This document shows positions 1 through 8,257 of a stretch of DNA of 48,532 bases, piece by piece. Position 1 is the first letter of the stretch. Every line of letters starts with the position of its first letter. Source of the DNA: UBA2231 sp964415175 (lineage in GTDB: Bacteria; Elusimicrobiota; Elusimicrobia; Elusimicrobiales; UBA9959). The position numbers and the translations under genes were made by a program. The stretch is from NCBI GenBank assembly GCA_964415175.1, contig CAYPYG010000023.1, positions 1 to 48,532 of the forward strand. Reading direction: 5' to 3'. Below the pieces are notes generated by a model, which did no database searches, was not told where the DNA came from, and saw only the letters and a list, made by a program, of their open reading frames with translations.

Positions 1-14
1 TCTGTAACAGTGAG

Positions 15-20
15 TATAAT
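15..20 (+). promoter_or_regulatory. Candidate -10 box for the hypF transcript
   Basis: A consensus TATAAT lies at the extreme left edge, so its -35 partner falls outside the window and cannot be judged. Transcription from it would start near position 27 and give hypF a leader of about 230 nt that contains the structured element at 38-168. No better promoter is visible between here and hypF. Confidence 0.45.
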
Positions 21-37
21 AAAACCTGGTTATACAA

Positions 38-168
38 GCTTTTTCCCCGAGCGGAGTGAAGGAACCGGCACTGCCGGACGACCAAGAATGTTCGAGGCCG
101 GGCGCGCTATGCGCGCAGGCCGAGTTCTTGGTCGGCTGAACGAAGCGAAGGTGTATCCCGGAAAAAGC
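38..168 (+). promoter_or_regulatory. Nested inverted repeats, possible structured leader RNA of hypF
   Basis: The outer arms GCTTTTTCC (38-46) and GGAAAAAGC (160-168) are exact complements. They enclose a small hairpin, CCGGC-ACT-GCCGG (65-77), and a long one with arms GACCAAGAA (80-88) and TTCTTGGTC (125-133) capped by GCGCGC-TAT-GCGCGC (102-116). The stem-within-stem layout suits a folded RNA in the hypF leader. It matches no riboswitch class I can name. It could equally be an interspersed palindromic repeat unrelated to hypF. Confidence 0.45.
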
Positions 169-227
169 GAACCGTGACGAGCGCGAGGCCGGACGGGGGC
201 CTTGTTCGGAAAAACTGAGCCGTGGCG
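159..227 (+). repeat. Imperfect 21-bp direct repeat pair, 48-nt period
   Basis: Positions 159-179 and 207-227 match at 17 of 21 bases, both beginning CGGAAAAA and containing CCGTG. The first copy overlaps the closing arm of the 38-168 structure. This may be a degenerate tandem duplication within the hypF leader. Confidence 0.4.
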
Positions 228-258
228 GCCGGAAGACCGGGACGGAATCCAGGCATAA

Positions 259-2574
259 ATGGCAGATATCAGGAAGAAGATAATCGTAAAGGGCGTGGTG
301 CAGGGCGTCGGCTTCAGGCCGAACGTCTATAAGCTCGCCCTGGAGAACCGGATCTCCGGCTGGGTCCGCAACGACCTCGGCGGCGTCACCATAGAGGCCC
401 AGGGCCCGGCCTCCGCCGTGGAGTCCTTTATCTCCGGCATACGCCATAAATCGCCGCCGCAGTCCCGCATCGATTCGCTCGTCGTCTCAGGGATCAGGTC
501 CGCCCCCGCCGGACCTTTCACGATAAAAGAGAGCGCCGCATCAGCGGGGGACACCATGCGGCATGGTGTCCCCGTTCCAATTGCGGCCATGATCCCGGCC
601 GACCTCGGCCTCTGCGATGACTGCCGCCGGGAGATGCTCGACCCGCGCGACCGCCGTTATCTATACCCCTTCACCAACTGCACCAACTGCGGCCCGCGCT
701 TCACTATAGTGAAGACGCTTCCCTATGACAGGTCCAAGACCACTATGGCGTCCTTTAAGATGTGCCCGGCCTGCTCCAGGGAATATCACGATCCGCTCGA
801 CCGCCGCTTCCACGCCCAGCCCAACGCCTGCCCCGTCTGCGGGCCGCGCGTCTACTGCTTCGAACGCGGCAGGCGCGTGGAGGGGCAGAAGGCCTTGTCG
901 CTGGCCGCCGCCGCCCTTAAAAAAGGGGAGATCGTCGCGCTCAAGAGCCTGGGCGGCTTCCACCTGGCCTGCGACGCCGCCGGCGCGATGGCCGTAGCCC
1001 GCCTGCGGGCGGCCAAGCGGCGCCCCCATAAACCGCTGGCGATAATGGTCCCTTCGCTGGCCTGGGCTGTCCGCCATTTCGACATCTCCGCTCGTGAGCG
1101 CGAACTGCTCCTTTCGCCGCCGGCGCCCATCGTGGCGCTGCGCAAGCTTGATCCAGGCTCTTTCGGAAACGCCGCTCCCCGGCTCTCCTCCGTCGGCGTC
1201 ATGCTGCCGTATACCCCGCTGCACGAAGCGCTTTTCGCGGAGCTGGCCGCCCGCGGTTTCACCGGCGCCCTCGTCATGACCTCCGGCAACAGGCGCGACG
1301 AGCCTATCTCGAAGGACGAGACGGAAGCGAAAGAGGCCCTGGCCGGCATAGCCGGCTTCTTCCTCTTCCACGACCGGCCGATACATAACCGCATCGACGA
1401 CAGCGTGACTTTCGTCGGCGCCGGGGAGCCGCGCTATCTAAGGATGGCGCGCGGCGCCGTGCCGTTCGCGGTCCGGCTTCCCTTCAGGCCGAAAGCCCAG
1501 CTCTATTGCGCCGGGGCCGATCTCAAGAGTTCGTTCTGTCTTACGCGCGGGGACGAGGCGTATCTTTCGCAGTACATAGGCGACCTGGAGGAAGAGGGGA
1601 ACCGGGATTTCCACCTGGAGACTTACCGCAAGATGACGGCGCTGCTGGGCGTGAAGCCCCGCGCCGCCGTCGCCGATCTTCATCCCGACTATTTTTCTTC
1701 AGCCCTGCCGGCGAAACTGGGCCTGAAAGCGGAGCGCTGCCAGCATCACCTGGCGCATCTTCTCTCGGTGGCGGCCGAGAACGGTCTCAAACCGCCTTTC
1801 TGCGGAGCGGCCTTCGACGGCACCGGCTACGGTTCCGACGGGACCATCTGGGGAGGGGAATTCCTCTCCGTATCCGGAAGGACGTGGCGCCGCGAGGGCC
1901 GGCTGAGGCCGTTCCGGCTGCCCGGCGGCGACGCCGCGACGCTGGAGCCCTGGCGGGCGCTCCTTTCCATGGCCGCGGACTGCGGCCCCGCCGCCCTGGC
2001 CAGGGTTTTCAGGCTGGCGCCGTCGGCCTCCGCCGCATCCACGGTACTGAAAATGGCCTCGGCGGGGGTTAACTCGCCCGTTTCCTCTTCGATGGGACGC
2101 CTCTTCGACGCCGTAGCCTGCGCGGCCGGCCTCGGTTCTTTCTCCACCTACGAGGCGCAGGGGCCGATGGAGCTCGAGAGTCTCCGCGGCCCGCGCAATC
2201 GCGCCGGCTATGAATTCGCCGTATCCGTGAACGGGGCTCTGACCGAGCTCGACTGGCGGCCGGTCCTCGCGGCCGTGCTCGCCGAGAAGGACCCGGCCCG
2301 GGCCGCGCGCATATCCGCCAAGTTCCATCTCGGCCTGGCCGAAGCCGCCGCGGAAGTGCTCGCCGGCATGGCGCGCCGGCACGGCGTCAAAGACGTCATA
2401 CTCTGCGGCGGCGTCTTCCAGAACCGGGTCCTGCTGGAGTGGACCTCGGACCTTCTCTCCGCCCGCGGCTTCAGGCCGCTGGCCAACCGCCTCTCGCCGG
2501 TAAACGACGGCTGCATAGCCCTCGGCCAGGCCTATTTCGCCGCCGCGGGTCTGTCGGCCGCGCCCTCCAAATAA
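259..2574 (+). CDS. hypF: HypF, carbamoyltransferase for [NiFe]-hydrogenase maturation
   Basis: HypF transfers the carbamoyl group of carbamoyl phosphate to the C-terminal cysteine of HypE, the first step in making the cyanide ligands of the [NiFe] centre; it is cytoplasmic. The 771 residues have the full family architecture: an N-terminal acylphosphatase domain (GVVQGVGFRP, R20), two zinc-finger modules (C119, C122, C141, C144 and C169, C172, C191, C194), a YrdC-like domain (about 205-380), and a Kae1-like domain with HHLAH, DGTGYGSDG and CGGVFQN motifs. The Shine-Dalgarno before ATG 259 is weak. No other hyp or hydrogenase genes lie in the window, so it stands alone here, but the nickel-uptake island 2 kb away fits its role. 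A hairpin terminator follows directly. Confidence 0.96.
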   Translation: MADIRKKIIVKGVVQGVGFRPNVYKLALENRISGWVRNDLGGVTIEAQGPASAVESFISGIRHKSPPQSRIDSLVVSGIRSAPAGPFTIKESAASAGDTMRHGVPVPIAAMIPADLGLCDDCRREMLDPRDRRYLYPFTNCTNCGPRFTIVKTLPYDRSKTTMASFKMCPACSREYHDPLDRRFHAQPNACPVCGPRVYCFERGRRVEGQKALSLAAAALKKGEIVALKSLGGFHLACDAAGAMAVARLRAAKRRPHKPLAIMVPSLAWAVRHFDISARERELLLSPPAPIVALRKLDPGSFGNAAPRLSSVGVMLPYTPLHEALFAELAARGFTGALVMTSGNRRDEPISKDETEAKEALAGIAGFFLFHDRPIHNRIDDSVTFVGAGEPRYLRMARGAVPFAVRLPFRPKAQLYCAGADLKSSFCLTRGDEAYLSQYIGDLEEEGNRDFHLETYRKMTALLGVKPRAAVADLHPDYFSSALPAKLGLKAERCQHHLAHLLSVAAENGLKPPFCGAAFDGTGYGSDGTIWGGEFLSVSGRTWRREGRLRPFRLPGGDAATLEPWRALLSMAADCGPAALARVFRLAPSASAASTVLKMASAGVNSPVSSSMGRLFDAVACAAGLGSFSTYEAQGPMELESLRGPRNRAGYEFAVSVNGALTELDWRPVLAAVLAEKDPARAARISAKFHLGLAEAAAEVLAGMARRHGVKDVILCGGVFQNRVLLEWTSDLLSARGFRPLANRLSPVNDGCIALGQAYFAAAGLSAAPSK

Positions 2575-2607
2575 AAAAGCCGCCCGCCGGATGAGGCGGA
2601 CGGCTTT
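2575..2607. terminator. Bidirectional terminator between hypF and the C11 protease
   Basis: A-rich sequence followed by AAAGCCG-CCCGCC, a short loop, then GGCGG-A-CGGCTTT forms a long stem flanked by As on one side and Ts on the other. It sits in the 50-nt gap between convergent stops and can serve both strands. Confidence 0.75.
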
Positions 2608-2624
2608 CTGAAGAACGTCTTGAA

Positions 2625-4031
2625 TTACTTGGCGGTCATCCACTGCATGAACTCGTCCCAATTGCCTTCCCTGGCCCAGGCGAGCTCGTTATATGAGGAG
2701 TCGTAGCTCCAGCCGGGAATATAGACGCCCAGGCCGTAGGCCTTGGCGAACTTCGCCCCGGTGGTGGCGTTGTCGACGAGGACGTTATCGTAGTAGAAGT
2801 CCATGACCTCCACGGTCTTCTCATGCAGGGCCGTGTTCTGGGCCTTGTCGAAGAGCAGCTCCATGAAGTTGTTGAGGTCCTTGGACCCCGCGCCGCCGAA
2901 CCCGACGGCGGCGGACCTGGCCCCGGTGGCGATGGTCTTGTCCTCCTGCATCGCCAGCCCGGCCCACTGGTCCAGCAGCTGCCGGTAGCGGACGATGTTG
3001 GCCGTCCGCATGGCGGACTGCGTGGTCGCGGTCCCCTTGGGCGAGTAGAAGGCCTTGTAGCCCTGCACCGCCGCGGCGGCCATGACCTCGGGGGTCAGGT
3101 TGCCCTGGTTGGAGTGAACGCGGGAGAGGAACTCGTGATAGCCCCAGCCGTCGCCGGGCTCGTTCTCTTCGGAGCCCACGACGATCGTGGCCGCGTCCTT
3201 GAGCTCGTAGACCACTTCCGCCATCTGCATCAGGCAGGCGTCGGAGGCGTAGATGTCCACGCCGCCCATCTCGCGTATGGCCTGGGCCAGCTCGACGGTG
3301 TTGATGTGGTTGCCGGTCTCGTCGTCGTAGGAGATGCCCTTCATGATCTCGGGCTGAAGTCCTTTCATCTCCCAGCCGGAACCGTGGTTCCAGCCGACCA
3401 GCATGTAGCGCCTGGCCGGGTAATTGGCCTTGACCCACTTGCCGAACTCGGCGAGCTGCTTCCAGTCGCCCATGTCCACGCTGCCCATGTCCTGCACGAG
3501 CTTGGAGCTGAGGGAGGAATTATCCCCGTCCTTGACGATCTCGTAGCGGCGTACGCCGGTCCAGTCGGTGCTGGCGTCCCTGGTCCCGTCCTTCATCATC
3601 ATCGGGGGCATGTTCCAGTGCGGGTTGGGCCAGCCGGGATGCGGGACCACGGGGCCGGGATTGCTCCAGTCGTCGTAGTAGCCGCCGCCGGGATAGTCGG
3701 GATAGGACGGCTGGGAGTACTTCATCCTCGCCGACTGGGTGATTATATTGATATTGGCGGAGGGGCCGAACTGCTCCATCTCGTTCATGTCCTGTATGAC
3801 GTATTCCGAGAGGTTGTTCTTGCCGTTCAGGAAGACCATAATGGTCCAGTCCTTGACTGCCTTGGTCTCCGCGGCGGGCGCGGCCGCCGCTTCCGGCGTC
3901 TCCAGTTCCGCTGCCTGCCCTATCACGTCCTTGAGGTCCGTGAGCGTGTCGAAGGACACGTTCTGCGCCTTTGCGGCGGAGGCGGCCAGCAGCAGCGCCG
4001 GCACTATTCCGATAAGATGCGTTATTCTCAT
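2625..4031 (-). CDS. Secreted clostripain-family (peptidase C11) cysteine protease
   Basis: The 468-residue protein starts with a signal peptide (cleavage likely after AKA, residue 22). It carries the family's N-terminal core (WTIMVFLNGKNNL) and the catalytic pair, His216 in NHGSGW and Cys266 in SDACLMQM. Clostripain-type enzymes cut after basic residues, usually after self-activation; the specificity here is inferred. Residues 105-150 form a Pro/Tyr/Gly/Met-rich insertion. AGGAGA (complement of 4036-4041) gives a good ribosome site. The gene converges on hypF and diverges from nikR, but nothing ties it functionally to either. A housekeeping or scavenging role at the cell surface is plausible. 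Confidence 0.88.
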   Translation of the reverse strand: MRITHLIGIVPALLLAASAAKAQNVSFDTLTDLKDVIGQAAELETPEAAAAPAAETKAVKDWTIMVFLNGKNNLSEYVIQDMNEMEQFGPSANINIITQSARMKYSQPSYPDYPGGGYYDDWSNPGPVVPHPGWPNPHWNMPPMMMKDGTRDASTDWTGVRRYEIVKDGDNSSLSSKLVQDMGSVDMGDWKQLAEFGKWVKANYPARRYMLVGWNHGSGWEMKGLQPEIMKGISYDDETGNHINTVELAQAIREMGGVDIYASDACLMQMAEVVYELKDAATIVVGSEENEPGDGWGYHEFLSRVHSNQGNLTPEVMAAAAVQGYKAFYSPKGTATTQSAMRTANIVRYRQLLDQWAGLAMQEDKTIATGARSAAVGFGGAGSKDLNNFMELLFDKAQNTALHEKTVEVMDFYYDNVLVDNATTGAKFAKAYGLGVYIPGWSYDSSYNELAWAREGNWDEFMQWMTAK

Positions 4032-4187
4032 CTGTTCTCCTGTGCGTCAGCGTTCGACTACGGGTACTATGATACAAATCAATACTTATGTCCCTATGGG
4101 CTGAAAGGGTAAGCCGCCGGCCGGAAAAAGGCCTACCCCCAGGCGGGACTTTGGTTCTATGACCGCGGTCAACCGGGGGGCGTGCGT

Positions 4188-4216
4188 TTGACCCGCGCCG
4201 GGCTAAGTGCTACAAT
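4188..4216 (+). promoter_or_regulatory. nikR promoter, leaderless or nearly so
   Basis: TTGACC (4188-4193), a 17-nt spacer and TACAAT (4211-4216) make a near-consensus sigma-70 promoter. The nikR ATG is only 10 nt beyond the -10 box, so the transcript should start within a few bases of the start codon. It also excludes the earlier in-frame GTG at 4182, which lies upstream of the -35. Confidence 0.75.
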
Positions 4217-4226
4217 TTATGTAAAG

Positions 4227-4643
4227 ATGACACGAAAGACCTCCCTGTCCCGTTTCGGCGTCTCCCTGGAGGGGGACCTGCTCGAGCGTTTCGACGCCTA
4301 TATCGCCGACGAGGGCTACGACAACCGCTCCAAGGCCATCGCCGACCTCATACGCAAGGAATTCATAACCGACGTCTTTAAAAAGGGCGGCCCCGTGGCG
4401 GGCGCGGTCACCATCGTCTACGACCACCATAAGCGCGAGGTGGTCAACAAGCTCCTGGACATCCAGCACGACCACGGCGGCATCATCATCTCCGCCCAGC
4501 ACGTGCACCTGGACCACGACAACTGCCTGGAGATCATAGCGGTAAAAGGGCGCGGGGCCGAGGTGAAACTGCTGGCCGACGCGCTGAAGTCCGTCAAAGG
4601 CGTCAAGCACGCCACGCTCAGCGTGACCAGCGCGGGTAAATAA
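4227..4643 (+). CDS. nikR: NikR, nickel-responsive ribbon-helix-helix repressor
   Basis: The 138-residue protein has an N-terminal ribbon-helix-helix DNA-binding domain (about 1-50; LSRFGVSLEGDLL, NRSKAI) and a C-terminal ACT-like regulatory domain. All four high-affinity nickel ligands of the family are present: His81, His92, His94 and Cys100 in the motif QHVHLDHDNC. It should repress nickel uptake when nickel is plentiful, and the outer-membrane barrel and cbiMQO genes follow directly. ATG 4227 was chosen because the promoter -10 ends at 4216. There is no Shine-Dalgarno, which fits a leaderless message. I found no canonical NikR operator nearby. Confidence 0.93.
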   Translation: MTRKTSLSRFGVSLEGDLLERFDAYIADEGYDNRSKAIADLIRKEFITDVFKKGGPVAGAVTIVYDHHKREVVNKLLDIQHDHGGIIISAQHVHLDHDNCLEIIAVKGRGAEVKLLADALKSVKGVKHATLSVTSAGK

Positions 4644-4648
4644 TTTTT

Positions 4649-4677
4649 TTGTTCTACAGTAGCACGAAAATCATAAC
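4649..4677 (+). promoter_or_regulatory. Weak candidate promoter before the first outer-membrane barrel
   Basis: TTGTTC (4649-4654) and CATAAC (4672-4677) are 17 nt apart in an AT-rich 54-nt gap between nikR and the barrel gene. Both hexamers are poor matches, as expected of a regulated promoter. The T-run at 4644-4650 just after the nikR stop lacks a strong preceding stem. Confidence 0.35.
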
Positions 4678-4697
4678 AGTAACATCGAGGAGCCATC

Positions 4698-5438
4698 ATG
4701 AAAAAACACTTGTTCGCGGTCGGTTTGCTTGCGGTCTTTTGCGGCAGGGCGGCGGCCATGCATCCCCTGATAACCGAGGATACCGGCTTTTTGGGCAAAG
4801 GAGGGCGGCAGGCGGAGATAGGTTATGAATATTCGGCCGCGGAGGAGGGGACCGATGTTTATTCCCGTTCCCTGGCGGCGGAGGTTTCCTGCGGCCTCAA
4901 CGACAGGACCGACTTGCTGCTCACTGTCCCGTTCGGGGGCTGGAGTTCGGCCGGGACTTCGGAAGACGGCCTTGGCGACCTGGCGCTGGACGCTAAATTT
5001 CAGGTCGCCGAAAAAGCCGGCTGGGCCTTCGCCCTTAAGCCAGGGCTTTCCCTGCCTACCGGGGACGATAAAAAAGGCCTGGGCGCCGGGAAGAGCGCTT
5101 ACTGGGTTTACGGCGTAGCGGGGCGCGCTTCTGGCGCGTGGCAGTATTACGTGAACGCCGGCTACCTGCTCAACAAGAACAAAGCGGGCGAAAAAGAGGA
5201 TATCCTCAAAGCCTCCGCCGCGGCCGCCTATGAGGTGATGGAGAAGACGCTGCTCTCGGTGGACCTGGCCTACGAGACTAACGCCGACCCGGCCGCGGCC
5301 TCACACCCGCTGTCCTCGGTCTTCGGCATTGTCTGGTCCCCCAAAGACACGCTGGACCTGGACGTCGGCGTGAAAGCCGGCCTTAACGACGCGGCCGACG
5401 ACCTTGGCCTGCTGGCGGGCGCGACTTTCCGGTTCTAA
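4698..5438 (+). CDS. Putative outer-membrane beta-barrel, nickel island copy 1
   Basis: The 246-residue protein has a signal peptide ending GRAAA, then alternating amphipathic strands and a C-terminal phenylalanine (GATFRF), the usual end of an outer-membrane barrel. It resembles the MetA-pathway / transporter-like barrel family (PF13557) in general character. It is a clear paralogue of the protein at 8258-9001: both share HP(L/M)xTEDTGFLG just after the signal peptide, LKPGxSLP, QYYVNAGY, ETNAD and ASHP. Placed between nikR and cbiM behind GAGGAG, it is probably a passive or gated route for nickel across the outer membrane. That function is inferred from context. Confidence 0.75.
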   Translation: MKKHLFAVGLLAVFCGRAAAMHPLITEDTGFLGKGGRQAEIGYEYSAAEEGTDVYSRSLAAEVSCGLNDRTDLLLTVPFGGWSSAGTSEDGLGDLALDAKFQVAEKAGWAFALKPGLSLPTGDDKKGLGAGKSAYWVYGVAGRASGAWQYYVNAGYLLNKNKAGEKEDILKASAAAAYEVMEKTLLSVDLAYETNADPAAASHPLSSVFGIVWSPKDTLDLDVGVKAGLNDAADDLGLLAGATFRF

Positions 5439-5463
5439 GCCGGCTATTAAGGAGAAAACTGAT

Positions 5464-6528
5464 ATGCACATGGCAGACGCTTTGCTCTCGCCCGCGGTGG
5501 GCGGTACTATGTGGACGGTTTCCGGCGGGCTTTTAGCTTACAGCGCTGAAAAAGTACGCGAGGAAGCCGACGACAGGAAGGTCCCGCTGATGGGCGTGCT
5601 GGGCGCTTTCATCTTCGCGGCGCAGATGATAAACTTCACCATCCCCGCCACAGGTTCCAGCGGCCATATGGGCGGCGGCATGATCCTGGCCATCCTGCTG
5701 GGGCCCTGGTCGGCTTTCCTGGTGATGGCCTCGGTGCTTACGGTGCAGGCGCTGTTCTTCGCCGACGGCGGGCTGCTGGCGCTGGGCTGCAATATCTTCA
5801 ACTTGGGCTTCTTTACCTGCTTTGTCGCCTATCCGCTTATCTATAAAAAGATAGCCGGCGACAGCCTGAACGGGCGGAGGATAATGCTGGGCGCCACCCT
5901 GGCCGGGATAGTCGGCCTGCAGTTAGGGGCTTTCGGCGTGGTAGTGCAGACGCTGGCCTCCGGCATTTCCGAACTGCCGTTCAAGACCTTTGTGATGCTG
6001 ATGCAGCCCATACACCTGGCCATCGGCCTGGTGGAGGGCCTGGTGACGGCGGGGGTAGTGTCCTTCATCCTGAAAGCCCGACCGGAAATACTTGCCGCCG
6101 CGACGGAGCGCAAGCCGATCGGCGTCAGCGTTAAGGGCGCGCTGGCGGGGCTGGGCGCCGCCGCGGTGCTTACGGGAGCCGCGCTCAGCTGGTTCGCCTC
6201 GGCCAACCCGGACGGGCTGGAATGGGCCATGCTGCGCACCTCCGGTAAGGAGGAACTTGAAAGCGGCGCAAAAGTGCACGGCCTGCTGGCGTCGCTGCAG
6301 GAAAAAACCTCCTTCCTGCCGGATTACGGCTTTAAAAAAGCCGAAGCCGCTCCCGAGCCCGCCGCGGAAGAGGGCGGGACGCAGGCCGCGCCGGAGGCCG
6401 AGGAGCAAGCGCCCTGGCCCGCGGTGGACGCCGGGACTTCGGTGGCGGGGCTGGTGGGCGGGTTGCTGACCCTCGCCCTCGCCGGCCTTATAGGCTTCGC
6501 GCTCAGGCGCCGCAACGCCGCGGCCTAG
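5464..6528 (+). CDS. cbiM: CbiM/NikMN substrate-binding membrane component of a nickel ECF transporter
   Basis: The first ~220 residues are the CbiM/NikM S-component. The N-terminal Met-His (MHMADALL) and His68 (SSGHMGGGM) correspond to the nickel ligands known in NikM proteins. After residue 220 comes a fused PDGLE domain (ANPDGLEW near residue 250), which replaces a separate NikN, then an acidic linker and a last membrane helix. The start was set at ATG 5464 because Met-His at the extreme N-terminus is required for metal binding and AAGGAG precedes it. Its neighbours cbiQ and cbiO complete the transporter. Nickel rather than cobalt is inferred from nikR, hypF and the PDGLE domain. Confidence 0.93.
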   Translation: MHMADALLSPAVGGTMWTVSGGLLAYSAEKVREEADDRKVPLMGVLGAFIFAAQMINFTIPATGSSGHMGGGMILAILLGPWSAFLVMASVLTVQALFFADGGLLALGCNIFNLGFFTCFVAYPLIYKKIAGDSLNGRRIMLGATLAGIVGLQLGAFGVVVQTLASGISELPFKTFVMLMQPIHLAIGLVEGLVTAGVVSFILKARPEILAAATERKPIGVSVKGALAGLGAAAVLTGAALSWFASANPDGLEWAMLRTSGKEELESGAKVHGLLASLQEKTSFLPDYGFKKAEAAPEPAAEEGGTQAAPEAEEQAPWPAVDAGTSVAGLVGGLLTLALAGLIGFALRRRNAAA

Positions 6529-6548
6529 CGCCGGTACGCGCTTGGTAT

Positions 6549-6583
6549 AATAACCGCGGGCGCCCGCCGCGCCGGCGGTTATT
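6549..6583 (+). promoter_or_regulatory. Hairpin immediately upstream of cbiQ
   Basis: AATAACCGC (6549-6557) and GCGGTTATT (6575-6583) are exact complements with a G+C-rich loop. The stem ends six bases before the cbiQ start and is followed by TTC. No Shine-Dalgarno is visible, so the hairpin may position or restrict ribosomes, or stabilise an mRNA end between cbiM and cbiQ. A TATAAT (6546-6551) overlaps its left arm but has no good -35. Confidence 0.5.
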
Positions 6584-6589
6584 TTCAAT

Positions 6590-7402
6590 ATGGGACAACT
6601 CGCGCAGAACCTTACCGACATCGGCTATATGGATACGCTGGCGGCCGATTCTACCCCGCTGCACAGGCTGGACCCGCGCGCTAAACTGCTGACCACCGCC
6701 CTTTTCATCGTCGCGGTGGTCTCCTTCGGTAAATACGAGGTTTCCGCGCTGCTCCCCTTCCTGCTCTATCCTGTTTATCTCGCGGCGCAAGGGCGGCTTC
6801 CTGTCGGTTATCTTCTGAAAAAGGTCTTATTGGTCTCGCCCTTCGCGGTGGTAGTCGGTATCTTTAACCCATTTTTAGACAGCGGCGTGCTGCTGCGGGT
6901 AGGAGACTTCGGCGTGTCCGGAGGCTGGGTCTCCTTCGCTTCCATCCTGCTGCGGTTCTTCCTGACGGTCTCGGCGGCCCTGCTGCTGCTGGCGCTGACC
7001 GGCATGAATTCCATCTGCGAAGCGCTGCTGCGGCTTGGCGTGCCGAGGACCTTCGTGGTTCAGCTGCTTTTTTTGAACCGCTACCTTTTCTCCCTGACGG
7101 CGGAAGCGGAGAGCATGTCCCGCGCGCGCGCGTTGCGCTCCGCCGGGCGCGGATGCATGGGCTTCGGCGTATTTATACAGATACTCGGCCATCTGCTGCT
7201 TAAAACGCTCGACCGCGCCGAGCGGGTCTACCGGGCCATGCTCTGCCGCGGTTTCGACGGGCATATCCGCGTGGCGCGCTTCTCGAACATAGGCCGGCCG
7301 GAGCTGCTGTTCTGCGGCGCCTGGACGGCGCTGTTCCTCGTTTTCAGGTTCGTAAATCTGCCTGTCGCTCTGGGACAGGCCGTAACAGGACTATTAAAAT
7401 GA
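6590..7402 (+). CDS. cbiQ: CbiQ/EcfT transmembrane coupling component of the nickel ECF transporter
   Basis: This 270-residue integral membrane protein has about five or six helices. The cytoplasmic coupling segments carry the EcfT Ala-Arg-type motifs, SRARALRSAG (about 175) and YRAMLCRGF (about 214), which contact the ATPase. The N-terminal segment LHRLDPRAKLL is also typical of CbiQ. It links CbiM to CbiO. The start ATG 6590 lies directly after a hairpin with no obvious ribosome site. The 3' end overlaps cbiO by four bases (ATGA), implying translational coupling. Confidence 0.94.
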   Translation: MGQLAQNLTDIGYMDTLAADSTPLHRLDPRAKLLTTALFIVAVVSFGKYEVSALLPFLLYPVYLAAQGRLPVGYLLKKVLLVSPFAVVVGIFNPFLDSGVLLRVGDFGVSGGWVSFASILLRFFLTVSAALLLLALTGMNSICEALLRLGVPRTFVVQLLFLNRYLFSLTAEAESMSRARALRSAGRGCMGFGVFIQILGHLLLKTLDRAERVYRAMLCRGFDGHIRVARFSNIGRPELLFCGAWTALFLVFRFVNLPVALGQAVTGLLK

Positions 7403-8148
7403 GCCATCACATAGTGGAAGCGCAAGGTCTGCGCTATTCTTATCCCGACGGTACTCCCGCGCTGGAAGACGTTTCCCTGCGCGTGGAGCACGGCGAGGCC
7501 GTGGCGCTGGTGGGGGAGAACGGGGCGGGGAAGTCCACCCTGCTGCGGCATTTTACCGGCTGCCTTTTCCCCGCGGCCGGCACCCTGCGGATAGGCGGCC
7601 TGCCGGTGGACAAGGAGCATCTCGCGGAAATACGGCGGGCGGTGGGCATGGTCTTCCAGAACCCCGACGACCAGCTTTTCATGCCTACCGTGTTCGAGGA
7701 CGCGGCTTTCGGCCTGCTCAACCTGGGCGTGGCCGGAGCGCAATTGGAGGGGAAAGTGATGGGGGCGCTGGAGACCGTGGGGGCGGCGCATCTCCGCTCG
7801 CGGCCGCCGTACAGGCTTTCCCAGGGGGAAAAGCGGGCCGTTTCAATCGCCGGTGTGCTGGTCATGCAGCCGGACATTCTGGTGATGGACGAGCCTACTT
7901 CCAACCTGGACCCCAGGTCCCGCCGCCGTCTCATCGAGCTCCTTAGAACTTTTAAGCACACCAGGATAATCGCCACCCATGACCTGGATTTCGCCCTGGA
8001 GGTCTGCGGCCGCACCATCGTGATACACAAGGGCCGCGTAACCGCCGACGGGCCGACCCGGGAAGTGTTCGGCGACGAAAAGATCCTCCGGCTCAGCAAC
8101 CTCGAGCAGCCGGCGGCCTTGCGCAAATGCCCGGCTTGCGGCGGCTAG
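7399..8148 (+). CDS. cbiO: CbiO, ATPase of the nickel ECF transporter
   Basis: This 249-residue ABC ATPase shows Walker A GENGAGKST (about 40), Q-loop VFQNPDDQLF, signature LSQGEKRAVSIAG (about 140), Walker B ILVMDEPTSNLDP and the H-loop ATHD. The PDDQLF sequence after the Q-loop is characteristic of CbiO/EcfA proteins. It powers uptake through CbiM and CbiQ. Only one ATPase is encoded, so it should act as a homodimer. The C-terminus ends with a CPACGG segment, a possible extra metal-binding pair. Confidence 0.95.
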   Translation: MSHHIVEAQGLRYSYPDGTPALEDVSLRVEHGEAVALVGENGAGKSTLLRHFTGCLFPAAGTLRIGGLPVDKEHLAEIRRAVGMVFQNPDDQLFMPTVFEDAAFGLLNLGVAGAQLEGKVMGALETVGAAHLRSRPPYRLSQGEKRAVSIAGVLVMQPDILVMDEPTSNLDPRSRRRLIELLRTFKHTRIIATHDLDFALEVCGRTIVIHKGRVTADGPTREVFGDEKILRLSNLEQPAALRKCPACGG

Positions 8149-8212
8149 GCCCGCGGCTTTGCTCCGGCGGCGGGACCCGGCGGATATTCATCCCGCTTCC
8201 GGGAAGAGTTGA

Positions 8213-8241
8213 TTTACTAATTACCGCGATTTAGGGATAAT
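8213..8241 (+). promoter_or_regulatory. Candidate promoter before the second barrel
   Basis: TTTACT (8213-8218) and GATAAT (8236-8241) are separated by 17 nt in the AT-rich part of the 109-nt gap after cbiO. This suggests the second barrel can be transcribed separately from cbiMQO. Confidence 0.45.
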
Positions 8242-8257
8242 ATACCGGGGTGAAACT

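Noticed and set aside
2823..4112. Long open frame on the plus strand opposite the clostripain gene
   Set aside because: High G+C creates long antisense frames. This one has a low-complexity Val/Gly/His-rich translation, no ribosome site, and covers a gene with intact catalytic motifs.
4032..4226. Canonical NikR operator GTATGA-N16-TCATAC near nikR
   Set aside because: No pair of such half-sites at this spacing could be found; ATGATAC at 4069-4075 stands alone.
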